Below, in pieces: positions 1-6,331 of a stretch of DNA of 6,339 nt; the stretch's first letter is position 1, and the number at the start of each line of letters is the position of its first letter. The notes below the pieces were generated by a model. The model did no database searches. It was not told where the DNA came from and was given only the letters and a program-made list of their open reading frames with translations. Location: contig JAABSF010000089.1 of assembly GCA_011390535.1 (NCBI GenBank), positions 1-6,339 on the forward strand, in the 5' to 3' direction. Source of the DNA: Deltaproteobacteria bacterium (GTDB lineage Bacteria > Myxococcota_A > Polyangia > HGW-17 > SLPX01). Both the position numbers and the translations under genes were made by a program.

Positions 1-1078
1 TACCGTGAACAAACCTCATGTGACTTATTCCGTGGGCCATAACCGCAGCGTTAAACTGTGAAACGAAACGTTCATTGCCTACCCGGGGTGAACCGAAAGT
101 AATAAGACCGGACAATGGGAAGTCAGCCCAGACCGGGTTTCTATCCATCTTCTCCAGTAACCATGCAGTCATTATGGTTGCGAGAGCACCACCCAGACTG
201 TGGCCGGTGATCCACAACCTCGCGTTCCCTCCAGACTCCAATAAGCCTTGAGCCCTCGCTTCGAGTTGATCCATTACACCTTCAAACCCTTTGTAGAAAC
301 CCGAATGAATCTCTCCCCACGCCGAGTCATCAGGGTTAAACGGAGTTTTGAAGACATTTGTATCAGTTACAATGTCATTCCACTTGTTGGGTTCGGTGCC
401 CCTAAAAGCGACCACTACCATCGGCGCGGTGTGGTGCTCGACCCAAAAAACCTGGGTGCTGCCACGAATGAACCTCTCTCCATCGTCAGAGAGTCGACCT
501 TCGTAGAAAAACTGAATCTTGTCATTCAGGCGGACTGTTTGCAACAACCACTTTTCAAAAGCGGCTGCGTAACTCGCAGGGATGGCGCCGTCGGCATCAA
601 GGTGACTGATCCACCATCTGCGGGCGCAGTGATAGGGCCAACTCTCGAAGTCGGCGGGGAGGGTCTGATCAATCTCGGCACCGCGCATCCAGGCTAGCGC
701 TTCTGCGCACTCTTGCCATGCTTGCCCTTCGCTGACATTGACTTGTTGGTCTTCCGTCCCTGCTTCAGTGTGGTGCACCGGGGCGCCAAAACCCAGCTCC
801 CCCAAGGCAGGCCCCATATAGAAATAGTGGGCATAAGCGTTAGCCGAAAAGTAAGATGCCCACAAACCGTTGATGAGGTTTGTCCCGGAATCCCATGGGC
901 AGAACTCAAACCGGCCCGGCGGGGTTTCGATGGTCAGCGGCTGGAATTTCTCATCACCGCTGTCTTCGCAGGCGCACAGCATAACGCTGGAAATCAATAG
1001 CGCCGACAACACGGCGAGGAAGTAAATTTTTTGAGTCTTCCCGAAAAACAAAAAAAGTCTTTGAGTGAAAGGTTTCAT
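1..1078 (-). CDS. Class 3 (alpha/beta hydrolase) lipase lipoprotein, 3' end cut by window edge
   Basis: Reading the minus strand from ATG at 1078 gives 359 codons with no stop before the left edge. Residues 1-37 are a lipoprotein signal: basic start, hydrophobic segment about 20-34, and lipobox LCAC with Cys37 as lipid anchor. Residue +2 is Glu, so outer-membrane delivery is more likely than inner-membrane retention. The class 3 lipase fold follows: FRGTEP at 225-230 (oxyanion region), HSGFY at 258-262, the nucleophile elbow GHSLGG at 292-297 with Ser294, and TFGSPRVGN at 327-335. The sequence ends at RFVHG, just where the family places the catalytic Asp, so Asp and His lie outside. Expected role: hydrolysis of acylglycerol-type esters at the cell surface or in the periplasm. 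About 185 residues precede the core; W73-Y85 resembles the family's early AY-containing helix. The family call is secure; the substrate is not known. Confidence 0.93.
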   Translation of the reverse strand, partial: MKPFTQRLFLFFGKTQKIYFLAVLSALLISSVMLCACEDSGDEKFQPLTIETPPGRFEFCPWDSGTNLINGLWASYFSANAYAHYFYMGPALGELGFGAPVHHTEAGTEDQQVNVSEGQAWQECAEALAWMRGAEIDQTLPADFESWPYHCARRWWISHLDADGAIPASYAAAFEKWLLQTVRLNDKIQFFYEGRLSDDGERFIRGSTQVFWVEHHTAPMVVVAFRGTEPNKWNDIVTDTNVFKTPFNPDDSAWGEIHSGFYKGFEGVMDQLEARAQGLLESGGNARLWITGHSLGGALATIMTAWLLEKMDRNPVWADFPLSGLITFGSPRVGNERFVSQFNAAVMAHGISHMRFVHG

Positions 1079-1085
1079 TAATACA

Positions 1086-1090
1086 CTCCT
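1086..1090 (-). promoter_or_regulatory. Ribosome binding site of the lipase gene
   Basis: The minus strand reads AGGAG here, 7 nt before the ATG at 1078. This fixes the lipase start and gives the complete lipoprotein signal peptide. Confidence 0.8.
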
Positions 1091-1113
1091 GTTGTAACAA
1101 ATCTCTAACGTCT

Positions 1114-1165
1114 CTTATATCTTGCTTTCAGCCACCTACAAAGCATCCTATATAAAAAATTTTTC
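1114..1165 (-). promoter_or_regulatory. Candidate sigma-70 promoter with UP-like element for the lipase gene
   Basis: On the minus strand a -35-like TTTGTA (1142-1137) is followed by a 17-bp spacer and a -10 TATAAG (1119-1114, five of six consensus bases). The predicted transcript starts near 1107, leaving a leader of about 28 nt that contains the Shine-Dalgarno. Upstream of the -35, 1149-1165 is a pure A/T tract (A runs followed by T runs) at about -42 to -58, the usual place for an UP element. The -35 is weak by itself; the combination of spacing, -10 and A/T tract makes the call reasonable. Confidence 0.5.
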
Positions 1166-1363
1166 CCCATGGTTTCTGAAAGTGAGCCCTCAAGACGTCC
1201 GGCGGTTTCGGCTCGCGAAGACCCAAGACCGTCCGATCCCTATAGAGCTCCATTCAGGTATCATCTGCCAACAAGAGCAGAAAAACAGGACGGGCCAAAA
1301 GTCGCAGCGGAGTGGATTGTATAGTCCTAATTCATAGAAACACGCTCTTTGTTGAGAGGATTG

Positions 1364-1393
1364 TTGCCTGCAACGCCGGTTTAGAGATAAACT
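1364..1393 (+). promoter_or_regulatory. Weak promoter candidate for the Fe-S protein gene
   Basis: TTGCCT at 1364-1369 (four of six -35 bases) lies 16 bp before GATAAA at 1386-1391. An alternative -10 reading, TAAACT at 1388-1393, fits the relaxed TANNNT form and ends exactly 7 nt before the ATG at 1401. Either reading puts the transcript start within about 3 nt of that ATG, so the mRNA would be leaderless or nearly so, or translation would begin at a later Met. The matches are modest. Confidence 0.27.
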
Positions 1394-1400
1394 GTGCGCC

Positions 1401-2636
1401 ATGACAAATAAAAAAAAACGCACTTTGGAAATGAATCGCAAAGTATTCGGGGCTTTTATGCCCAGACCGATGACGGCCCGGAGAAGAAAACTCTCTGATT
1501 TTCCTCATGTTCATCCTGCACATAGGCGCCTGGCAAAAAAGCTCTCCAGCCCTTTAATGATTGGGCCTCCATTATGTGAAGAATTAATGGATTTTGTCTC
1601 TCATGTCTTTACCGAAAATGAGGCTGATGTCGCTCAACATCTCAGCGGGCTGAAACCCCACACTCCAAAAGACATAGCTCGTGAGGCACACCGGCCGGTG
1701 GAAGAGGTTGAGGCTGTTCTGAAACATCTTGCCTATGAAAAATTTGTTATTGTCTCAGCGGGTCCGAAGAAAAAGAGGAGCTACCGGCTGGTTCCGGTGG
1801 TGCCCGGTATGTTCGAACTCTGTCTCGTGGGACAGTCTCTTGAAACCATGAGTGAGTGGCACAAAAAATTCATAGAGGTCTTTGAGCGGCTTTATGAGAC
1901 CGGTTACATGACGACTTTCGGGGAAAAACTACCTCAGGTGGTTCGGTTTCTGCCGGCACCCGGTTCAATTTCCGGCAATCCGCTTGCGCTTCCCTCTGAT
2001 AAACTTGAGGTTGTGTTTGACCGCTATGATACATTCGGCATCGGAAATTGTCAGTGTCGAATGACTATGGAGGTCTTGGGGAGGGGTTGTGGGAAACCGA
2101 TTGGGAATTGTACGGTAATGGGTGACTGGGCACGTTCCGGCATTCGCTCCGGCCGATTGAGGGAGGTGACGAAAAAAGAGGCCCTGGAGATTAAGGCCGA
2201 AGCTGAATCACATGGGCTCACGAGCTGGATCATGAACGTCGACTCCGGGAGCGGTCAGGTTTCTTGTTCTTGTTGCGGGTGTTGTTGTCATGCTCTGCGC
2301 ATGGTAAACGAGTTTAACGTGCCGAGCTGGATCGCGCCGCCTCACTTTATGCCTGTATTTGACTTCAGTTTATGTAATTACTGCGGCAAGTGTGCCCGCA
2401 CATGTCCTATGGGCGCGATAGTAGTGGATTCGAAACAAAAAACAGCGTGGCAAATTGAAGCCAGGTGTGTAGGGTGCGGGTTGTGCGTGCAGGCGTGTAA
2501 AGATAAAAAGGCTGTTACCATGGAGCCTGTACCGGATTACCGCTTGCCGCCGGGTAGTTGGTACGCGATGATAGCACGTGAAGGCCACAAGGCGGTGCGC
2601 TCGGTTTTTGAGAGGTGGTTCCGTTCCAAGGTATAA
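1401..2636 (+). CDS. Winged-helix-like plus dicluster 4Fe-4S protein
   Basis: A 411-residue soluble protein with no signal peptide or membrane segment. After a basic N-terminus, residues 66-130 look like a winged helix: an FTENEADVA helix, then TPKDIAREAHRPVEEVEAVLKHL, a basic wing at 121-129 and a conserved-looking VPVVPGMFE. Residues 217-237 carry C217-x-C219-R, C230 and C237; 289-297 is the dense CSCCGCCCH stretch; two ferredoxin motifs follow at C325/C328/C331/C335 and C356/C359/C362/C366. I recognise the architecture from uncharacterised 4Fe-4S dicluster proteins of anaerobes. The ferredoxin part should bind two [4Fe-4S] clusters and the middle cysteines may hold another metal site. Whether it carries electrons or senses redox state is open. 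No Shine-Dalgarno precedes ATG 1401; Met11 (1431) and Met20 (1458) are alternatives, both before the conserved part. The gene is monocistronic and convergent with the barrel gene. Confidence 0.9.
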   Translation: MTNKKKRTLEMNRKVFGAFMPRPMTARRRKLSDFPHVHPAHRRLAKKLSSPLMIGPPLCEELMDFVSHVFTENEADVAQHLSGLKPHTPKDIAREAHRPVEEVEAVLKHLAYEKFVIVSAGPKKKRSYRLVPVVPGMFELCLVGQSLETMSEWHKKFIEVFERLYETGYMTTFGEKLPQVVRFLPAPGSISGNPLALPSDKLEVVFDRYDTFGIGNCQCRMTMEVLGRGCGKPIGNCTVMGDWARSGIRSGRLREVTKKEALEIKAEAESHGLTSWIMNVDSGSGQVSCSCCGCCCHALRMVNEFNVPSWIAPPHFMPVFDFSLCNYCGKCARTCPMGAIVVDSKQKTAWQIEARCVGCGLCVQACKDKKAVTMEPVPDYRLPPGSWYAMIAREGHKAVRSVFERWFRSKV

Positions 2637-2680
2637 GTGCACAATAAGTGCGTAATAATTGCGTAATAATTGCGTAATCA
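2637..2680. repeat. Four tandem copies of an 11-bp unit between convergent genes
   Basis: Copies are 2637-2647 GTGCACAATAA, 2648-2658 GTGCGTAATAA, 2659-2669 TTGCGTAATAA and 2670-2680 TTGCGTAATCA. Neighbouring copies differ by one or two bases, a gradient typical of local slippage or duplication. The array begins at the first base after the Fe-S gene's stop codon and ends one base before the stop codon of the opposing gene, so it fills the whole gap. The 11-bp period is close to one DNA turn, which would place each copy on the same helix face. No hairpin with a T-run is present, so it does not look like an intrinsic terminator. Confidence 0.85.
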
Positions 2681-2681
2681 T

Positions 2682-4217
2682 TCATGAGCTTTTACCGATG
2701 CCTATGCCGCCAATTCGATCATCTCCGGAGACACCTGCCTGAATATAGAATATCCACTCTTTGATGATCTCATACTCGATTCTAGCGCCGATAGAGACCA
2801 TATCCATCGACCATCTCCATGTTTCAAATCTCCTATTTGAAGCTTGTCCCCAATCCAAAAAGACGCTCCCTAAAAGATTTGGGAGCAATTCATAAGTGTA
2901 CTCCGCACTTGCGAAACCACCGCTCGTCCCAATTTCGTAGCCTTCCTGCATGCCGCGAAGAAGATCCATCCCTCCCATATGAATCCACAGTGGCGGAGGA
3001 ACCGGAGAGTTTCCAAGATCCGAAAGATATCTGATGCCGGCCCATGTAGTAAGCCACCCCTTTCCGCCGGGAACACGCCATGTCCACCATGCTTCTCCTT
3101 TACTTAGGAGAGTGCGATACTCACCGTCCGGTAAATTATGAAAATACGAGACCGAAAAAACAGCTCCGAAACCTCTACGTCGTCTCAGTTTGGTCGTGGA
3201 GCCTTCCCATGCATTCATCCAGCCACAATTACCCAGCAAAACTCCCAAATGTGTTTTGAGCCCCGAAAAATAAGGCTCAACCCAGAGATCTGGGTGAACG
3301 GTTCCAAAATTATCTTCAGCTTTTGTGGCAAGCTCCTCTCTCTTCGGCGTCTTTGTAGGGCCGAAGTATTCGTAGGTATAGAATAACCCCACGTCAACGG
3401 CGAGCCATCGGGTGAAACGGTGACGCACGCTTAACCCGGCCTGGGCGTGGCGCCGGCGATAGATCAGATCTCTTCGGAAGGAATCTCCGGTTTCGTCATG
3501 ATGACGATCAATCCAACCCTCTTCAAGGCTGTATGTTTCAGGCAGTCTAAGGTGTCGGTCATCTCGATCCGATGCCCTCCCTTCAAGCGCCAAACGAAAC
3601 CTTCCGGGAGTATGCAAGCTCAATCGGGCAAAACCTCCCCAGATACCTATTCCACCCCAGGCGCCTGTGTGAAGGTTGCTGTTAAGACCGTTGCCCATGA
3701 AAATGGGCACATCAATGTGAGCTCCGGCATGTGGCCGTTTATGTAAGGTCCAGTTGAATAATGGATAGAAGCTACCATCTTTTGAACTAATGATTCGGGA
3801 TGTCCAGTCTCCTACACCTGACTCCTCTACCCACTCCAGAATCGCCAGCCCGGGCCGCGTGACCAATTCAAAAGCCGCCCTCAGCGGCCACAACAGTACT
3901 CTAGGTAACCACAGTAGTGCAGTTGTTGTTGAAGCTTTTTTTTCTTTACGGCCTCTCACCGCAGTCGGTGAGGTTCTTACATCGGCTCTTTTCTTTTCTT
4001 CAGGTTTCCGGCGCTCTTTCTTTTCAGAGTCGGCTTTCGCTGATGGCGAACCTCGTGTACCCAAAGGAGGTTCTTTAGACTGCATCTCCGTAGTCCTCAT
4101 GGAACTTTCGCTTTCTACAGCGGAGCGGCGGGAACCCCTGTCGTCCGCTTTACATAGACGCGGCGAAACCAACCCGGGAGAAATCAAAGCTAAAATGATT
4201 AGAGTTAACTTGAACAC
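2682..4217 (-). CDS. Outer-membrane beta-barrel protein, Omp85/BamA-TamA-like barrel
   Basis: 511 residues from GTG at 4217; an in-frame TAG three codons upstream rules out a longer form. Residues 1-24 are a signal peptide (Lys3, hydrophobic 4-18, cleavage probably after CKA24). Residues 25-99 are a charged, low-complexity linker rich in Ser, Arg, Lys and Glu. Residues 101-132 form a Trp/Pro/Leu segment (WLPRVLLWPLRAAFELV) common just before such barrels. From about 150 to the end, alternating polar/hydrophobic strands with many aromatics form the barrel. The telltale part is GGMDLLRGMQEG at 415-426, matching the VRGY-like loop motif of Omp85 barrels, then ASAEYTYELLPNLLGSVFLDWGQ at 436-458. 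No POTRA domains are seen, and the protein ends in Ser-Ser instead of the usual aromatic residue. Membership of the barrel superfamily is likely; transport or assembly partner unknown. No clear Shine-Dalgarno precedes the GTG. Confidence 0.85.
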   Translation of the reverse strand: MFKLTLIILALISPGLVSPRLCKADDRGSRRSAVESESSMRTTEMQSKEPPLGTRGSPSAKADSEKKERRKPEEKKRADVRTSPTAVRGRKEKKASTTTALLWLPRVLLWPLRAAFELVTRPGLAILEWVEESGVGDWTSRIISSKDGSFYPLFNWTLHKRPHAGAHIDVPIFMGNGLNSNLHTGAWGGIGIWGGFARLSLHTPGRFRLALEGRASDRDDRHLRLPETYSLEEGWIDRHHDETGDSFRRDLIYRRRHAQAGLSVRHRFTRWLAVDVGLFYTYEYFGPTKTPKREELATKAEDNFGTVHPDLWVEPYFSGLKTHLGVLLGNCGWMNAWEGSTTKLRRRRGFGAVFSVSYFHNLPDGEYRTLLSKGEAWWTWRVPGGKGWLTTWAGIRYLSDLGNSPVPPPLWIHMGGMDLLRGMQEGYEIGTSGGFASAEYTYELLPNLLGSVFLDWGQASNRRFETWRWSMDMVSIGARIEYEIIKEWIFYIQAGVSGDDRIGGIGIGKSS

Positions 4218-4246
4218 GTGTATCTATATAGCATCTTAGGCCGCTG
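4218..4246 (-). promoter_or_regulatory. Weak promoter candidate for the barrel gene
   Basis: On the minus strand the first base of the GTG start codon (4217) is preceded by TATATAG followed by ATACAC, and a TTATCA lies about 17 bp before the TATATA. Each box matches four of six consensus bases. The predicted transcript start falls on or next to the GTG itself, implying a leaderless message. This agrees with the missing Shine-Dalgarno but remains a weak call. Confidence 0.25.
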
Positions 4247-4334
4247 GTGATAATAAACTTTGTATTAGTTCCTTTTTTCTGAACTATTTGACTTTGTGCT
4301 TTCGTCTTTCTTTACAAGCAGTAAAATGAAGCGC

Positions 4335-4362
4335 TTGTTTGCTGAATTCTTTTCCGTATAAA
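4335..4362 (+). promoter_or_regulatory. Promoter candidate for the GT-B transferase gene
   Basis: TTGTTT at 4335-4340 is separated by 16 bp from TATAAA at 4357-4362 (five of six -10 bases). Transcription would start near 4369 and leave a leader of about 20 nt holding the Shine-Dalgarno. A second option lies upstream: TTGACT at 4288-4293 is a good -35, but its partner at 17 bp (TTTACA) is poor. Confidence 0.4.
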
Positions 4363-4375
4363 TCGTAAGGTTTTA

Positions 4376-4382
4376 AAAGGAG
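4376..4382 (+). promoter_or_regulatory. Ribosome binding site of the transferase gene
   Basis: AAAGGAG lies 7 nt before the ATG at 4390, a strong match that fixes the start. Confidence 0.85.
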
Positions 4383-4389
4383 CCTTGTA

Positions 4390-5418
4390 ATGTTTCATTT
4401 TCTAAACGCCGGCGGGAATATTGGGAAAGACCATCTTAGGTATCTGAGAGAGTATTTTGATAAACAATCTATTGGTTACGATACTCATGAAGGGATATTG
4501 TACGGCGATGAGCTGATCCCCGGTGATTGTTATCTTTCCTGTTCGGTGGCTGCTATTGACGCGAACCCCATAGAATTGGATCGAGTGTTTCAAGTGCAAC
4601 TTGCTCATAATCTCACCGGCATCAAGGGATCGCCTCTGATGCAATCAGACGCTAATCTTAATATAATGGGAGGGCGGAAGGTGGCGGAGTATCAAAACAT
4701 TGATCTGTCGGATCCCGGTTTTGTAGTTGGGGGATATGCAAAGTGGGATCGGATATACCCCGAGAGGTTCAAGGTGCAAGAGCGGCGCAGCGAGCTATCT
4801 TCCGAGAGGGGGCTGGATGAGTCGCGGCCATGGGTTTGTTTCTATCCAACAGGGCCGAACGATATGTTTAGAGGGGGGATGGAGAATGTGTTTTCTGCGT
4901 TCTTGGATGTGGAAAAAAAGCTGGGGACGATGGAGTTTTTGATATGTGATCATGACCAGAACAAGAAGACAAGGCACACGAGAAAAGTTCGTACCAAGCT
5001 CATAGAGCTTTTGGGGAGCGAAGAAGGGGTAATGGATTCTTCAAAAATTGGTGGGGCGGGCAAAAGCCGCGCCCATCTCATTGACGGTGGTGTTGCGCTG
5101 AAATACATAACAGCTTGCGATCTTTTCATTACAGATATCGCGAGCACTGTGATCACAGCTTTATCCATGAAAAAACCTTTAGCAAGGTTGGCGATAAGAA
5201 GTGAAGAGCAGAAATATGTCAGTCGCTCGGGTTTGGATAAGGGGATGATCTTGGATGATATAGACGATCTTGGAGTTTACATCGATTCTTTTGAGATGAC
5301 AGATGAAATGAATCAACTATTCAAAAGTTGTGTGGAGTTCGATGACGATAGGAACTGTGAGCGTATCACCGAGCTGATTCTTTCGCGATATGAAGACTGG
5401 CGTAAACATCACTTTTGA
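4390..5418 (+). CDS. GT-B-fold transferase resembling CDP-glycerol glycerophosphotransferase (TagF/TagB-like)
   Basis: 342 residues, no signal peptide or membrane helix, so cytoplasmic or peripheral. The order of short motifs follows the CDP-glycerol glycerophosphotransferase family and the wider GT-B fold: VFQVQLAHNLTGIKG at 67-80 takes the place of the family's HG-K segment, GGYAKWDRI at 114-122 matches the G-x-P-K-x-D block, PWVCFYPTGPN at 147-157 matches the 'Y-x-P-T' strand that opens the C-terminal half, and YITACDLFITDIASTVITALSMKKPL at 239-264 matches the D-L-x-I-T-D-x-S-S segment that contacts the donor nucleotide. Expected chemistry is transfer of a phosphopolyol or sugar from a nucleotide donor to an envelope glycan or lipid. 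Asn74 and Gly115-Tyr116 depart from the family consensus, so donor and acceptor cannot be named. It is divergent from the barrel gene and 106 nt ahead of the FAD subunit on the same strand. Confidence 0.65.
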   Translation: MFHFLNAGGNIGKDHLRYLREYFDKQSIGYDTHEGILYGDELIPGDCYLSCSVAAIDANPIELDRVFQVQLAHNLTGIKGSPLMQSDANLNIMGGRKVAEYQNIDLSDPGFVVGGYAKWDRIYPERFKVQERRSELSSERGLDESRPWVCFYPTGPNDMFRGGMENVFSAFLDVEKKLGTMEFLICDHDQNKKTRHTRKVRTKLIELLGSEEGVMDSSKIGGAGKSRAHLIDGGVALKYITACDLFITDIASTVITALSMKKPLARLAIRSEEQKYVSRSGLDKGMILDDIDDLGVYIDSFEMTDEMNQLFKSCVEFDDDRNCERITELILSRYEDWRKHHF

Positions 5419-5524
5419 TGGAGTCCTTCTTGTTTTTATCCCGAGGTGTTTCCCCTCATGTGTTGTTGTGCTAGGTTTTAGTGAAAAAACAAACTCCTCT
5501 CTTTTTGATACAGGAGGTGCGGCG
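5419..5524. other. Intergenic spacer between transferase and FAD subunit genes
   Basis: This 106-nt spacer between two plus-strand genes holds no clear terminator; the only hairpin (GAGG at 5443 with CCTC at 5454) has four pairs and no T-run. No good promoter was found either. The spacing is long for tight coupling, so the two genes may be separate units or loosely co-transcribed. The strong ribosome binding site sits at its right end. Confidence 0.5.
5512..5519 (+). promoter_or_regulatory. Ribosome binding site deciding the TTG start of the FAD subunit
   Basis: AGGAGGTG is a near-complete complement of the 16S rRNA tail, with its AGGAGG core 7 nt before TTG at 5525. It marks TTG, rather than the far upstream in-frame ATG at 5390, as the start. 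The unusual start codon is offset by the strength of the site. Confidence 0.85.
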
Positions 5525-6331
5525 TTGAATCACGTCACTTATTTCAGGCCCGGAACCATTGATGAAGCAATTGGACTTTTAAACGAAGAAGATGGAATTT
5601 TTTCCATGGCGGGGGGTACAGACCTCGTCGTTCAGATGAGGGATGGGCGCAAAAAGCCCAAAGCTGTTCTGGATTTGTCATCATTGGATCTGGGTGGGGT
5701 GGAGAAAGAAAAAGGCGGTTGGAGAATAGGGGCCACAACAACAATGACCGAGCTGATTGAAGCTGTTGAGGCGAGTAGCATCGAAGAGCTTTCTATCGTT
5801 GCTCAAGCGGCCGGGAGGCTTGGTGGTCATCAGATCAGAAATAGGGCCACCATCGGCGGGAATATTTGCAATGCCTCACCTGCCGCGGATTCGGTTTGTG
5901 CCCTTATGGCCCTGGAGACGGATGCAGTGGCCCTCGGTAAAGATGGTGAGCGCAGAATCCCGTTCAAAGAATTGTTCAATGGCCCTGGGCAGACAGCGCT
6001 CCACAAGGGCGAGCTCTTGACCGCAGTTTTGGTTAAGGAGTCCATGCCCCCCGAGAGTGCACGTGTTGTTAAAGATTATTTCAAGCTTGGAGGTCGTTCG
6101 AGTCTGGTGTGTGCCATAGCATCGGTTGCGGCGGTGACGGTGATTCAGGAAGATAATATTCTGTCCTGCTCAGTTGCCATGGGCTCTGTGGCACCTACAC
6201 CGTGGAAGGCCCGTTTTCCAGAACAGATGCTTGTGGGAAGAAAGCTCTCACGGGAGGTCATCAGTGACGCGGCTTCTGCCGCAGCGGCGGAGATATCTCC
6301 AATCGACGATGTGAGGGCGAGTGGTTCCTAA
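5525..6331 (+). CDS. FAD-binding subunit of a molybdenum hydroxylase (xanthine dehydrogenase/CO dehydrogenase medium-subunit type), possibly prematurely stopped
   Basis: 268 residues from TTG. The start peptide NHVTYFRPGTIDEAIGLL is the family's usual N-terminus. FAD-binding motifs are AGGTDL at 29-34 and ATIGGN at 108-113, followed by NASPAADS at 116-123. The C-terminal CO-dehydrogenase-flavoprotein domain covers about 165-268, with KLGGRSSLVCAIASVAAV at 187-204. The subunit passes electrons between the [2Fe-2S] subunit and FAD/acceptor in enzymes oxidising purines, CO, aromatic or nicotinate-type substrates; the substrate depends on the large subunit, which is not in view. Family members are usually about 280-295 residues and continue after DDVRAS with a YRR-containing helix. 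Here TAA at 6329-6331 occupies the Tyr position and the same frame continues Arg-Arg-(Asp/Glu) to the window end. It may be a pseudogene, a sequencing error or a short variant. Partner subunits would be expected downstream. Confidence 0.9.
   Translation: MNHVTYFRPGTIDEAIGLLNEEDGIFSMAGGTDLVVQMRDGRKKPKAVLDLSSLDLGGVEKEKGGWRIGATTTMTELIEAVEASSIEELSIVAQAAGRLGGHQIRNRATIGGNICNASPAADSVCALMALETDAVALGKDGERRIPFKELFNGPGQTALHKGELLTAVLVKESMPPESARVVKDYFKLGGRSSLVCAIASVAAVTVIQEDNILSCSVAMGSVAPTPWKARFPEQMLVGRKLSREVISDAASAAAAEISPIDDVRASGS

Larger units (their letters stand above)
1079..1400. other. Divergent intergenic region between lipase and Fe-S protein genes
   Basis: This 322-bp stretch separates two divergent genes. 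The left third holds the lipase ribosome binding site and promoter. The right end holds a weak promoter candidate for the Fe-S gene, and a short inverted repeat at 1363-1374 (arms GTTGC and GCAAC around two bases) that could be a small operator. The middle, about 1170-1340, shows no codon structure resembling a protein on either strand, no convincing hairpin and no RNA gene that I recognise. Confidence 0.6.

Noticed and set aside
248..697. 149-codon plus-strand open frame
   Set aside because: It is fully antisense to the lipase gene, whose motifs (FRGTEP, GHSLGG) and ribosome binding site are unmistakable; the peptide resembles nothing.
1363..1374. GTTGC/GCAAC inverted repeat as a firm operator
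   Set aside because: Five-base arms with a 2-nt centre occur often by chance; kept only as a note in the intergenic entry.
2370..2681. 103-codon minus-strand open frame reaching into the repeat array
   Set aside because: It is antisense to the two ferredoxin motifs of the Fe-S protein, and its 5' end depends on the tandem repeat.
3790..4239. 149-codon plus-strand open frame
   Set aside because: It lies opposite the signal peptide and charged linker of the barrel gene; no ribosome binding site and no recognisable protein features.
4367..4387. Hairpin TAAGG/CCTTG enclosing the transferase ribosome binding site
   Set aside because: Five pairs including a G-U, and the Shine-Dalgarno sits in the open loop, so there is no good case for a switch.
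5443..5457. Hairpin GAGG/CCTC as terminator after the transferase gene
   Set aside because: Only four pairs and no T-run follows.
5390..5524. ATG 5390 as start of the FAD subunit
   Set aside because: It would overlap the preceding gene and add residues unlike the family, and it ignores the perfect ribosome binding site before TTG 5525.
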